A stretch of DNA of 64,000 nt from Periplaneta americana. Lineage: Eukaryota > Arthropoda > Insecta > Blattodea > Blattidae. The DNA lies in assembly GCF_040183065.1 (NCBI RefSeq), contig NC_091119.1:108638263-108702262 (forward strand). The letters run 5' to 3'. The stretch's first letter is position 1, and every line of letters begins with the position of its first letter. Of this stretch, positions 46,701-53,139 are shown piece after piece. The notes under the pieces were generated by a model that made no database searches, was not told the origin of the DNA, and saw only the letters and a program-made list of their open reading frames with translations. Position numbers and translations under genes: made by a program.

Positions 46701-46787
46701 AGTATTACTAAGAATTTGGACAGCATTAGTTACACTTGTCTCCTCTGACTCTGCAAACCAAACTGGTGGTGTTGAAGGGTAGGTTTC
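18038..46787 (-). CDS. UBE2Q: UBE2Q-family ubiquitin-conjugating enzyme E2 (seven exons, 5' exon missing)
   Basis: Spliced gene on the minus strand; exons 46787-46683, 42705-42478, 39144-38985, 33994-33843, 31281-31078, 24089-24023 and 18069-18038. They sum to 948 nt, 315 codons plus TAA, with no internal stop, and each junction keeps phase. E2 enzymes take ubiquitin from E1 as a cysteine thioester and pass it on; the UBE2Q family has an RWD-like N-terminal part, an acidic linker and a C-terminal UBC fold. Visible here: YPSTPP (the RWD YPxxxP pattern) in the first exon, an Asp/Glu run in the second, and [14 protein letters not shown] in the fifth, whose Cys (residue 244 of the recovered part) is the expected active site. 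The protein ends [10 protein letters not shown], as family members do. The human homologue is about 375 residues, so about 60 N-terminal residues are missing. Introns run from about 2.6 to 7 kb and are packed with transposons. Family assignment is very secure; exon borders are read by eye. Confidence 0.93.
18291..18455 (+). repeat. tRNA-derived SINE (family C)
   Basis: Head TTCGTTCAGTTGGCAGAGC then B box GAGTTCGATTCC at about 18337-18348. The body continues to about 18455. Located in the last UBE2Q intron. Confidence 0.65.
18472..18552 (+). repeat. pogo/Tigger-type terminal repeat fragment
   Basis: CAGTGAAATTCCAGTATAACGAA and CCGTTATAGTGAAATTTCGTT resemble the ends of pogo-like elements (CAGTRAAACCTCGTTATAACG type). 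No matching second end in the window. Confidence 0.4.
19888..20572. mobile_element. mariner-type MITE, 685 bp (inner member of the nest)
   Basis: Ends TA|TACAGGGTGATTCACAAGG and the near reverse complement at 20572, with TA target sites at 19886-19887 and 20573-20574. TIRs are about 100 bp, 85-90 percent identical. The interior has no transposase. It sits inside the Sola-like element, which sits inside the outer mariner-type element. Confidence 0.85.
20660..21340 (-). pseudogene. decayed protein of the Sola-like element
   Basis: Fragments in changing frames: [13 protein letters not shown] (about 21330), then in the next frame [20 protein letters not shown] and [13 protein letters not shown] (21276-21082), then [18 protein letters not shown], then [14 protein letters not shown], with at least two stops and frame changes. 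The invariant-looking Asp/Cys/Gln/Asn cluster and the GHSFxPxxRD motif mark it as the catalytic half of the protein. No full-length frame remains. Confidence 0.55.
22132..24022. other. UBE2Q intron sequence, nothing recognised
   Basis: A+T-rich intron DNA without coding frames, TIRs or tandem arrays noticed. Confidence 0.4.
24023..24089 (-). CDS. UBE2Q: UBE2Q penultimate exon
   Basis: 67 nt: [17 protein letters not shown] then IHEKN plus the first base of a glycine codon. Acceptor AG at 24091-24090; donor GTAAGT from 24022 is perfect. Too short to stand out as an open frame; found by looking for the family's C-terminal sequence. Confidence 0.92.
24977..25047 (-). repeat. tRNA-like SINE head
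   Basis: Minus strand shows a perfect B box GGTTCGAATCC (24989-24999) and an A-box-like segment near 25030. It lies 260 bp upstream of the second Tc1-like gene. Confidence 0.6.
25305..26317 (+). pseudogene. Tc1-like transposase, copy 2 (one stop, one frameshift)
   Basis: Starts [23 protein letters not shown]-like [14 protein letters not shown] and [17 protein letters not shown] core VIFTDESQI (first D), [11 protein letters not shown] (second D), NMNVIENAW (E). A TGA at 26052-26054 lies between the second D and the E, and a frameshift near 26255 hides the true end ([21 protein letters not shown] at 26315-26317). A run of 15 G at 25441-25455 inside the coding region adds glycines without breaking the frame. 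Spacing of the second D to E is 35, as in copy 1. The element is otherwise nearly complete, so it died recently compared with copy 1. Confidence 0.88.
26430..28401 (+). mobile_element. 5'-truncated (CAA)n-tailed LINE (RT + RNase H), copy 1
   Basis: Inserted in a SINE and flanked by ACACTGGATACCA at 26417-26429 and 28402-28414. The frame is open from 26430 to 27944: RT fingers/palm ([11 protein letters not shown], the catalytic TALFADDIV at 26589-26615), thumb, then RNase H with LYTDGSL, DGEIIAI, LSDSK and [11 protein letters not shown], the four acidic positions all visible. A 155-bp insertion at about 27901-28055 breaks the frame; afterwards the C-terminal zinc-finger-like [18 protein letters not shown] and a stop at 28381 follow, then the (CAA)n tail. 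The N-terminal endonuclease is absent, so it cannot move itself. Confidence 0.9.
27901..28055 (-). mobile_element. short retroelement insertion inside the LINE
   Basis: Read on the minus strand, it ends in AATAAAATAAATGAATGAATG, a polyadenylation word followed by a TGAA tail. It interrupts the LINE protein between SVKRF and [10 protein letters not shown], and adds the stop at 27944. Exact target duplication not resolved. Confidence 0.6.
28503..28800 (-). repeat. SINE family A copy 3 (left arm of palindrome)
   Basis: Complete minus-strand unit with B box GGGTTCAAATCCC, A-box region TGGCTTAGTGGATAAAGC and the 200-bp upstream extension. About 97 percent identical to the reverse complement of 28880-29182. 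Confidence 0.85.
28880..29182 (+). repeat. SINE family A copy 4 (right arm of palindrome)
   Basis: Plus-strand unit, head-to-head with copy 3 across an 80-bp spacer. Both units touch a direct repeat with ATGATGACGCAGAATATCTG (28805-28866 and 29186-29249). Confidence 0.85.
29463..29541 (-). repeat. tRNA-like SINE head
   Basis: Minus strand: A-box-like GGCTCAGGTGCTTGG and B-box-like GCAGGTTTGATTCC, followed by a T/A-rich run. In the UBE2Q intron. Confidence 0.55.
29879..29966. repeat. (TATG)n microsatellite
   Basis: About 22 perfect tetranucleotide units. Confidence 0.95.
30000..31077. other. UBE2Q intron sequence, nothing recognised
   Basis: No transposon or coding signal seen apart from a few TATG/GAAT short repeats at 30239-30260. 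Confidence 0.4.
31078..31281 (-). CDS. UBE2Q: UBE2Q exon with the active-site cysteine
   Basis: 204 nt, 68 codons, phase 0 at both ends. Reads [15 protein letters not shown], then [14 protein letters not shown], then [13 protein letters not shown]. The Cys coded at about 31197-31195 is the expected catalytic residue. The acceptor has a good pyrimidine tract and AG at 31282. The donor GTTTGT from 31077 is weaker; I chose it because it makes the join to the next exon ([10 protein letters not shown]) match the family. Confidence 0.93.
31860..32520 (-). pseudogene. mariner-type transposase relic with internal deletion
   Basis: Minus strand reads [34 protein letters not shown] and [19 protein letters not shown] (32406-32203), the paired HTH region of a mariner-type transposase, and then near 32020-31950 [20 protein letters not shown], the signature at the third catalytic Asp. 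The segment with the first two catalytic residues is mostly gone. Confidence 0.75.
32565..32885 (-). repeat. tRNA-derived SINE, family D
   Basis: Minus strand: head with GCAGTGGTCAGACC and B box GGATTCGAATCCC (about 32838-32850), then a body of about 250 bp with CATTTCCCCATATTAGGC and AGCTTAGGGACGAGG. Intact length for a SINE. Confidence 0.7.
33326..33395 (+). repeat. tRNA-like SINE head
   Basis: B box GGGTTCGATGCC at about 33367 with an A-box-like AGACAGCCCATTAACAACTC before it. Confidence 0.4.
33702..33779. repeat. (TAA)n microsatellite
   Basis: About 21 TAA units, ending in a short CAA run. Source of a spurious Tyr-rich frame next to a UBE2Q exon. Confidence 0.95.
33843..33994 (-). CDS. 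UBE2Q: UBE2Q exon (UBC beta strands)
   Basis: 152 nt. It begins with the two bases that finish the split glycine codon, then [18 protein letters not shown] and [12 protein letters not shown], and ends ILLNMTFK in phase 0. Acceptor GTTACAG at 33995; donor GTACAG from 33842. A (TAA)n microsatellite begins about 65 bases past the donor on the intron side. Confidence 0.93.
33995..35700. other. UBE2Q intron with (AT)n tracts
   Basis: (CG)n at 34077-34087, (AT)n at 34638-34695, (TA)n at 34858-34875. No coding sequence. Confidence 0.6.
35720..36907 (+). pseudogene. (CAA)n-type LINE, copy 2 (RT domain, dead)
   Basis: Begins before RT ([49 protein letters not shown]), continues [13 protein letters not shown] and [19 protein letters not shown] and a one-base deletion break [11 protein letters not shown], and the catalytic FADD is FAHD (ALFAHDIV), so activity is lost independently of the frameshift. 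The last 450 bp (36457-36906) are almost identical to copy 1 (26430-26879). It stops at 36907, where another repeat begins, so the RNase H half is missing. Confidence 0.88.
36908..37040 (-). repeat. Penelope-like terminal fragment
   Basis: The minus strand has CCTGAAGATGAGGAAGATG, then CGAAACGTCGGTGGATC, the kind of sequence found at Penelope-like element ends. It abuts the truncated LINE. Confidence 0.45.
37088..37252. mobile_element. possible small TIR element
   Basis: GACACACGTCACTACTTTT at the left and reverse complement GTCACACGTCGCTACTTTT at the right; the interior has further AAAAGTAGC copies in both orientations. About 165 bp. Target duplication not identified. Confidence 0.5.
37345..38085. 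repeat. palindromic tandem array, three direct and three inverted units
   Basis: A unit of about 135-140 bp (TTAATAACTT.TCTCCTATCTA ... GAAGTTACAGGTAGCATA ... TGTATACAAA ... TTCCATAAGAGG) occurs at about 37379, 37520 and 37654 in direct orientation and, as reverse complement, at about 37746, 37880 and 38005. The centre of symmetry is near 37745. Non-coding; located in an UBE2Q intron. Confidence 0.75.
38229..38248. repeat. (AT)n microsatellite
   Basis: Short AT run. Confidence 0.9.
38467..38562 (-). repeat. tRNA-like SINE head
   Basis: Minus strand: TGGCATAGCTTAGGGATTAGC (A-box-like) and B box TGGTTCAAATCCCC. Confidence 0.6.
38985..39144 (-). CDS. UBE2Q: UBE2Q exon (start of the UBC region)
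   Basis: 160 nt, starts in phase 0 with [16 protein letters not shown] and ends one base into a glycine codon. It contains [18 protein letters not shown], the helix that opens the UBC domain in this family. Acceptor TTTTCAG at 39145; donor GTGAGTATG from 38984, close to consensus. Confidence 0.93.
39405..39720 (+). repeat. tRNA-derived SINE, family E
   Basis: B-box-like TGGTTCCAGTCCTC near 39433, body with ATTATCGTGCTGAGCACAC, GATTGTTCACCTCTGGACG and a conserved end CCCTTCATGGGCTGTTGCACC. A G9 run is at 39580-39588. Confidence 0.65.
40391..41233 (-). mobile_element. LINE insertion with inverted 5' part (twin-priming structure)
   Basis: Minus-strand 3' end at 40490-40391 matches the last 100 bp of LINE copy 1 (TAATGCCAGG...TCCAAT...CCAGCCACTGAAG read on plus) and a CAA-type tail. 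From 40490 to 41233 the sequence is in the opposite orientation and carries LINE 5' material up to the start of the endonuclease ORF ([11 protein letters not shown]). The whole is flanked by a perfect 14-bp direct repeat AGAAAATAAATTAT at 40377-40390 and 41234-41247. Confidence 0.7.
42114..42173. repeat. 30-bp tandem duplication
   Basis: AAACATTTACTTCCCTCAAT plus AAGGGAGGGC occurs twice without mismatch. Each unit carries a small CCCT/AGGG hairpin. Confidence 0.9.
42478..42705 (-). CDS. UBE2Q: UBE2Q exon (helical segment plus acidic linker)
   Basis: 228 nt, 76 codons, phase 0 at both ends. Begins [16 protein letters not shown], a conserved UBE2Q segment, then passes into an acidic run ([20 protein letters not shown]) typical of the family linker. 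Acceptor CCCACAG at 42706; donor GTGAGC from 42477. Confidence 0.92.
43345..43650 (+). pseudogene. PIF/Harbinger (HARBI1-like) transposase N-terminal remnant
   Basis: [32 protein letters not shown], then after a frameshift [20 protein letters not shown] and [11 protein letters not shown]. The order (phenylalanine-rich entry segment, LSVEQK helix, then [14 protein letters not shown] helix-turn-helix) is that of HARBI1-type proteins before the DDE domain. The DDE part is absent; a LINE fragment follows. Confidence 0.6.
43765..44800 (+). pseudogene. endonuclease-reverse transcriptase LINE fragment
   Basis: [40 protein letters not shown], a frameshift, [11 protein letters not shown] (catalytic YADD), then [25 protein letters not shown] and, after another frameshift, [20 protein letters not shown]. 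Typical palm-thumb-C-terminal series of a cockroach-type non-LTR element. It starts within RT, so 5' truncated. A 48-bp in-frame tandem duplication (44092-44187) repeats [16 protein letters not shown]. Confidence 0.85.
44792..44990 (-). repeat. inverted copy of the LINE segment 44416-44613
   Basis: Reverse complement of the part coding the [17 protein letters not shown] region, about 90 percent identical, placed directly after the sense LINE piece. The two form a hairpin with about 200-bp arms. Confidence 0.85.
45000..45295. other. no gene recognised
   Basis: A+T-rich with a CT-rich run at 45127-45150. Confidence 0.4.
45296..45385 (-). repeat. diverged (CAA)n-LINE 3' end
   Basis: On plus: TCAAGACGTTTGGCAATGAAG, then TCTTGCACCCAATATTTTTG, an older version of the LINE 3' end found at 40391-40490 and 28285-28401. 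Confidence 0.5.
45985..46290 (+). repeat. tRNA-derived SINE, family B copy 2
   Basis: Head CTTTGGAGTAGTGGTTAGC, B-box region GGATCAAATTCTGG, body GATTTTTTCAGCAGTTTTTC and GTGTTGGACCCTGGGTTCAT. Older than the copy at 8599-8880. Confidence 0.75.
46683..46787 (-). CDS. UBE2Q: UBE2Q exon (RWD-like segment)
   Basis: 105 nt, 35 codons, from [11 protein letters not shown] to SGRDNH. The acceptor is a pyrimidine-rich tract ending CAG at 46788 and the donor is GTATGT from 46682. It starts and ends in phase 0. The YPxxxP motif and the WFAESEE segment match what I recall of the Drosophila homologue closely. The missing upstream exon should end in phase 0. Confidence 0.9.
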
Positions 46788-46799
46788 CTGAAACAAAGC

Positions 46800-47590
46800 A
46801 ACAAGAATAACAAACTTCACACACTCAGATGAATTATTCTACAAGAAATCAATTCATGAATTTTCTATAGTTGTGAACAGAACATAATGACGTTAGTTCC
46901 AGGCCTTCTCTCTTTACCAGTATCGTGTACTATTAGTGAGAACAAAAGATGGCCTTCCAGGCAGTGTTATGGGTCAGGCACATTAGGATTTATCTTCAAG
47001 TATATATGAAAGAAAATTGATTACTTTACTCTGAAAAATAAAACGCATTTAATAAAAAAAATTAAAAAACCAATAACTCCTAAATATGTACAAAAATGTT
47101 ACATTCTTTACATAATATGTAGGCTAGGCCTACTAAGAATGTGGAAAAATATGTAAAATAAAACTCAATTGTAACCATATCAGAACCGCAAATCACTGAC
47201 ATGTCATTTTCAGTAGTCTACAAGTAAAGGAATGTAATATGCAATTACATAAGAATCTGGACCCTAATGATGACGATAGAATAATAATTAATTTGAACAA
47301 TGATGAAAGTAGCTCCAGCGACGAGGGTAGTCGCATGGATAAAAACAACTGAGTGACAGTTAAGTTTTTAAATAGTATTCAATAACATTAAATGCACATG
47401 TATGTATATATCTCTAAGAATGCTATGAGAAGAGGGTAGACGTGATAACTATGTCTATGTCTTAGTCATGCCACAGTAGCTGACTCAGAGCACAAAGAAA
47501 GCCAGCGGACTAAATTTCCATTGTCGCTAAATCAATGGCTTGCCAGTGGTTCATGTGGAATTTGTACCTACTGTAAGGTTTAATAATTTA
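46800..47590. other. upstream of the first UBE2Q exon found, nothing recognised
   Basis: Searched for the missing UBE2Q exon (family pattern HERFQI ... DIHANIT on the minus strand) and did not see it. Confidence 0.4.
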
Positions 47591-47596
47591 TTGGCG

Positions 47597-47978
47597 GTTA
47601 TTCATTGTTAGACTAATATCCAGTGTAAGTTGTTTCTTAATAATGGCTAAGAAAAAATTACTATGTCTTGTTGCTGGCAATTATTCAATGTCAGACTAAT
47701 ATCCAGAAAGAGACCTCTGGGAAGACCATGAAGTGAATGGAACCATGAAATCGCGAGAGAATGTCTGGAAAAACGGACTGACAACTGGAAAGATCTGATC
47801 ACAGAACAGGATGGAGGCATTTTGTGAAATTGACGTGCTCCATAATGCCTGACTGACTGATTGAGACTAATATCAATTATCAGTTGCTTCTAATTACAGT
47901 CAAGAAGGAATTAATATCTCTTGTTGTTGACAGTTATTCATTGTTGGACTAATATACATTATCAATTTCTTCTTAATT
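47597..47978. repeat. 82-bp tandem repeat, three units, one interrupted
   Basis: Units begin GGTTATTCATTGTTAGAC (47597), GGCAATTATTCAATGTCAGAC (47676) and GACAGTTATTCATTGTTGGAC (about 47928). The middle unit is split by the insertion at 47704-47863. Confidence 0.7.
47704..47863 (+). mobile_element. 160-bp LINE 3' end with 11-bp target duplication
   Basis: Flanked by AGACTAATATC at 47693-47703 and 47864-47874. The plus frame reads KRPLGRP, a stop, then WNHEIARECLEKRTDNWKDL, the C-terminal end of an RT ORF, followed by a short TGAC tail. Extreme 5' truncation. Confidence 0.75.
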
Positions 47979-47999
47979 GCTTACGCTTTTTTAGACATC

Positions 48000-48440
48000 C
48001 GGCTATTACATATAAATGACCCTGATTACTTTTCTATTACGTCATTCACCTCTGTTACCCTCCCTTCTTTTTCTATTTACCCTTCCCTTTCCTAGTTATC
48101 TATCTTATTAAAAAAAATATCATTTAACTAAACAATCACTCCTCTCAACCTCTTATTACTTGTTCCCAAAATTGTTTACATTAGTTGAACTCTTCCATAG
48201 TTGTCACCTTTTATTTACTTGAATCACTAACATTCACTGACCACTTATTCCCATTAATCTAATCTGTATATTTTCAGTTCCACAGTTTCACTACATTTCC
48301 ATTCCTACTTTCTTTATTATATTTGTATCACTACTTACTTATTATCACTCTCTGATTACTTATATCTTATCCTTTTTTCATTATTATTCCCTTGCCTTAC
48401 CGTCTTTTCTGTCACTATCACTCTTTCCACTTTATCACTT
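48000..48440. other. pyrimidine-rich plus strand, no gene
   Basis: C/T-biased sequence adjoining the open frame at 48443-49108; may belong to the same element. Confidence 0.35.
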
Positions 48441-48442
48441 TC

Positions 48443-49108
48443 CTAAGTTTTGTCACTCATGCATACTATTTTCACTTTATCACTTTCGTATGTTTTTTCA
48501 CTCATGCACCAACCTCGTAAGATATAACTTTTCTGTCCCTTACTTCTTCCCACTGACATACCTCTATTCGGTGTCACTAATGTTACTTCATCCCTTCCAG
48601 TTCTTGCAGAATCTTGACTTCTTATCTCAGTATCTTCATCTCTCGATTCCTTTTGTAATTGCTGACCCATATTTGTTCTTCCAGCTGGATTCACTGCACT
48701 CTTTTTGGTGTTCTCAGCTCCTATATGTTGTCCTTCTGTTCTCCCCTGTCTACCTGATGTCGTCATCATTATTTTAGTACAAGCCTCTTGTTTCTTCTTT
48801 AATTGCTTGTTGACATCCTCATCTGCTGCTGTTGCTGCGCTATGCATAACTCTGGTCGCTGGCCTCTCTTCCTGGTTCATGTGACTCACTGACTGATTCA
48901 TTACATCGCTTGCTATTCTTTCCTGTGTGATGATTTCTCCACCTTCTAATTTTTCAAATAGTTCTCCCATCGTATGTTTCACTATAATGTTCCTTATTTC
49001 CTCTTTCATTGTCCCTATCTCTGTATGGGTCAAATTTTCCAAACAGAATTCCACATCAAACATCTCCACATTTATCTTTGTCTCTGTATAATCTAGCGAA
49101 ATGACCAC
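48443..49108 (-). CDS. uncharacterised 221-codon open frame
   Basis: An uninterrupted minus-strand frame, hydrophilic, rich in Glu, Lys, Thr, Ser and Gln (for example MGELFEKLEGGEIITQERIA, then GRTNMGQQLQKESRDEDTEI). No signal peptide, membrane segment or domain that I recognise. The last 30 codons contain a 44-46-bp repeat at the DNA level (48428-48460 and 48472-48506), giving repeated SDK(V/T) words. In this setting it could be an ORF1-type protein of a retroelement or a chance frame in compositionally biased DNA. No promoter or polyadenylation evidence. Confidence 0.3.
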   Translation of the reverse strand: MVISLDYTETKINVEMFDVEFCLENLTHTEIGTMKEEIRNIIVKHTMGELFEKLEGGEIITQERIASDVMNQSVSHMNQEERPATRVMHSAATAADEDVNKQLKKKQEACTKIMMTTSGRQGRTEGQHIGAENTKKSAVNPAGRTNMGQQLQKESRDEDTEIRSQDSARTGRDEVTLVTPNRGMSVGRSKGQKSYILRGWCMSEKTYESDKVKIVCMSDKT

Positions 49109-49109
49109 T

Positions 49110-50230
49110 TTTCCTTGCAGCCTTCATAAAAGGAATCAATATTCTTCTCTTCTTCTTAATTTAAATGTCAAGAAGTGTCTTGTTGTCTAGGAGGAAGAGT
49201 CAATCACTATTGGTCTGGTACAGACCAAAATTCAGATTCAGCGTGGAAATATTTTGAAATAGCATACTTAAAAAATGTTCTCTAGAAAGGGTAGTGAACC
49301 AAATGCAAGGAATGTGAGCGAAAGGCTGAAGATCAAATGGCAAGAGTGAAAAAACAGAGAAGTGTTTTGTTTCTTCACAACTGAAGATGATAAAGAATGT
49401 GAAGTAATACAAATATTTATGTATATCAGTCTCAGAAATGTGTTGAAATGGAATATAAATTTGCAGTTGCTGAACATAGTGAAGTCCTCTGCAAATGCAC
49501 TGTAGAAAAACTGATATGATGTGCAGTATCAGTAATAAAATTCGACACACCACGAACTATTAATGTAAAATATTAATAAACATAGATATCAACACTCAAT
49601 CACCCAAATTAAGAAAGGAAATGCTGAAATTGTCTGCCTTCTTACCCCAAGTATTTGTTGCATCTGTTTAAGAAGTGACATCACTTACCACAGTTCACTT
49701 TGAAAAATGCACGTATGTTTTCTCACATACTATTTTTCAGTTCTTTCAGAGTATGTGGAACATTTTTGTACCTTTTTGTCTCTTAACATTCCTCAAAAAC
49801 TTAAGACAAGAAAAAATGCAAAGCACACTCCTTCTTCAATTATAGTATTCTGTGATTTCATATAAAGCCGACTTATTCTAAGAAAGAACTTCCTAATAGT
49901 ATTCGAGGATAGAATTATCAGTAGGAATGTGTGACCTTCATGATCCTCTGACTTAACCCCTGATGACTTTCATCTCAGGAGAACTCTAAAAGACAAAACA
50001 TACAAAAATAATCCATATATTCTGGAAGAATAAAAACCAGCATCTGAGAAAACATCACCTGCAATTCTCAAATGTCTGAAAAAAAGAAAGAAGAAAATTT
50101 CAACATCTACTTTCCTAATTTTGGTGAATAAAACATGTTTAAACTGTTTGTATTCAGTAGTATTTTACATTAATAGTACGTGGTATAGGCCCTATCACCT
50201 ATATCAAGCTCTCTGCATAAGCAATGCCTA
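49110..50230. other. no gene recognised
   Basis: A+T-rich; short overlapping frames at 49200-49553 look like chance products. Confidence 0.4.
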
Positions 50231-50236
50231 CAACAG

Positions 50237-50326
50237 CTCAACCGAGAGCTGGACCTCAACCGAGAGCTGGACCTCAACCGAGAGCTGGACCTCAACCGAG
50301 AGCTAGACCTCAACCGAGAGCTGGGC
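50237..50326 (+). repeat. 18-bp minisatellite, five copies
   Basis: CTCAACCGAGAGCTGGAC repeated five times; copy 4 has one change and copy 5 ends GGGC. The first four are almost perfect, so the expansion is recent. Confidence 0.95.
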
Positions 50327-52175
50327 AGTCACCAGGGTTGAAGTGTTATGCATAAAAAATTCATTCCTACACGACATGTAAAATACACGTAAAAATACGT
50401 AACATAAATGTAAAAAATTTAATAAATTAAAAAATTCCTACAATGCATTGAATAAACAAAGTGCTAAATTGTTACTCGAATTTGCAGACTACAAACATGC
50501 ATTATTCTCAGTAATTCACTTGAACTCTTCATATTAAGTCTTCATTTCTTCTATCCTTCAAAACAATATGCGATACCACACAGTGTTTCCATGTGCTGCT
50601 TAGCTACTCGCAGCATTACTACAGATCCCAGCCTGGAGTTTTTTCCGAGATTTTTCCACAACCACTTAAAGCAGAATTGGTGGGCAACAGCATTAATATT
50701 TGTGAGGCAGAAACGAAGTCTGTTGTCATAGATAATGCAGTAAATGTAACTAAAACGTGCTAAATCTTAGAATATAAGAATTTTGATCTTATTTTTGTTC
50801 TCTCCGCATTCTGAATCTATTGAGTAACGATCCTTACATGGCAGACATTACAAAACATGTGGTCAGTGTTAAGAAGTACTCCAGGAACAATTATTCTATC
50901 AATGTCTATTTGCACCAGTCTGATCTAAACCAGACTTCTCTAGTGACTTTGGACGAATACAATGGTAGACTGTCTCAAGTCTTACATCAGCAATTGGCCT
51001 TTTATACTAAAAGTATGTGAAGAAAATCTTGTGATTGACAAGAATTTCAAGTCTTCAATGTGAGTTTGAAAAGAAACGAAGTTACTCTGTTACTGCCCAG
51101 TCCCACTTCATTAGCATGGACAAAGTACAACAGAAAAAGTGCACCATCTCAGCATCAATTATTGCATGGAAATAATTAATGAAGATTGTTACTGTCAATG
51201 TCCAGCATATAAAAAGATACGAGATGGCCATAATTCCATTACACCTCTTTCCCAAGAGAAGGGGAAATAAATAAATGATCCTTAATAGAAGAAAAAAGTA
51301 TATAACATTATTCAGCAATTTCTCCATAGACAATGGTTTTAAAATTCGTTGTTAATCACCATGATTCTAAAAGGTCTTTCTGCACCAGGTGTGAAAGAAG
51401 AAATGACAATATATGATGATGAAATTAAAATATGACAAAATGTGCTCTATAACTGTACACTGACATTCGAAGATATCTGACCTACGATTTTATGATTGTG
51501 TAAAAGAACTTAATTGAGAATATCATCGGTTTTCAGCTAAACTCAGTGTTGTTTTACAATCAGTCGAATGATATGAAAAATTGAATTCAATAATGCGGGT
51601 ATATTTATGTACTATTGGCCATCTATTCACAGAAGTAATAACTAAGTAAGTCACACTTACACCAACAAATTATTGATCACTATCTATTAGTAGGATCAGA
51701 TACCTTTGAACATCAGTATACAGTTATTCACAGTTAAGATATCCTCTGCTAATGATCTGTGCATTTTTTCTATTTTATCTGTGCATTTGGAATAGTTTAT
51801 TGTAAAATTTAGAAACAGATTGGGTACAAGAAGGCAGTATAAAAATTGGATTTCCTGTTTAGTGTTCAACAGTGAAACTAATTTGGATAATTTTAAACTG
51901 AAATACTAATCAATTTCAATTGCATACCAGGGAAGATGAGTGCAATAGATATTAGCTTATGTCATCAATTTATTTTGTGCAAAATAAAAGTACGAACATG
52001 TTTAGATAATTTTTGTTTTCCTCTTTTTAGATATCTTATCTGTGATTTAAAAAATTAAATAAGTATGATGTTAGAAAAAATTGACTGCCCATTGTGCATT
52101 CTTAATATTGCCAAATACAGCTAGATTAAACGAAAGAACTTATTTTTTTCCGACTCTGCTTACTATGCAAAGGTC
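50327..52175. other. no gene recognised
   Basis: A short, decayed SINE family B piece may lie at 50628-50710 (GGAGTTTTTTCCGAGATTTTTCC). Otherwise featureless A+T-rich DNA. Confidence 0.4.
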
Positions 52176-52179
52176 TTGC

Positions 52180-53135
52180 ATACATACGGTGACCAGACGT
52201 CCTCTTTTGTTCGGACATGTCCTCCTTTTTAGGCCTTTGTCCTGGGTCCAGGCGGATCTTTTAAAAATTAAGAAATATCCTCCTTTTCGTAACTTGTAGG
52301 CATATGCCTGATATTTTGAAATTATCTGATTTGACACCTTTCTCAAGTAATCTGCCTGTAGGTGGCAGCAGTAACGACGGAATATACTCTTTGCCAATGA
52401 TCACTACTCTTTTTGCTTCTATTTCTTATTGTCGTTGCTTTCATATATGTAGCTAACTGTAAACTCATTTTATATATATTATAAGTTTTCTTATAAGTAG
52501 ACCTATGCTGTAATAAAATATATAGACTATTGACATAATTTTAAGTATAATACAAGCCTAAGCTTAAATCTAAATAGATATTATCTGTCCTCTTTAATGA
52601 ATCGGTTATTTCGAAAACGTAACATGTACTGTTCTGCGCAAACTACGTCAGTAGCATTTATTACATTAACCAAACTAAAAGTCCATTTCTTATCCATTTC
52701 TATAGATGAAATATGTGCCTTATTTTATGAATTTTAACAACGATATGTTATAGGAAAGAGTAAAGAACACTCTGGTTAAAAAAAAAAAAAGTAACATGCG
52801 CGAAATGTCACATGTTACGTTTTCGAAATAATCAATTCAATTATAGTGCCCTTGACTTTGATATGTAGCTACGTAACTGTAAAATCATTATTATTAAGTT
52901 TTTTATAATTATTTTGTAATAAAATAGATATTAATATACTTTTAAATAGTATGATATAAGCCTAAATCTATACTGTAAATATTTTGTAATAAAATAGATA
53001 CTGACGGAATTTAAACTACCTACATGTATAAGAAGTCTAAATCTAAATACATGTTTTGTCCTTTTTCGAACAATGTCCTCCTTTTTGAAGCTTTCTGTCC
53101 TGTTTTTAATTGATGTGAATCTGGACACCCGATGC
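52180..53135 (+). repeat. dispersed repeat, copy 2 (with internal units and a nested MITE)
   Basis: Begins and ends with related blocks (GTCCTCTTTTGTTCGGACATG; TGTCCTCCTTTTTGAAGC). Contains three diverged units with GTAATAAAATAGATA and ATAAGCCTAAATCT. Partner of 2680-3010. Confidence 0.7.
52598..52839. mobile_element. MITE, about 242 bp, with 29-bp TIRs
   Basis: TGAATCGGTTATTTCGAAAA plus CGTAACATGT at the left; the right end 52810-52839 is the reverse complement with two or three mismatches. The interior has only A/T-rich sequence. The TIR start TGAATCGGTTATTTC resembles that of the Sola-like element at 19542 (TGAATCGGTCATTTC). The related repeat at 2680-3010 has no insertion at the equivalent place. 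Confidence 0.8.
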
Positions 53136-53139
53136 ATAC

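Noticed and set aside
50237-50326. CRISPR array
   Set aside because: Contiguous 18-bp units without spacers in a eukaryotic genome.
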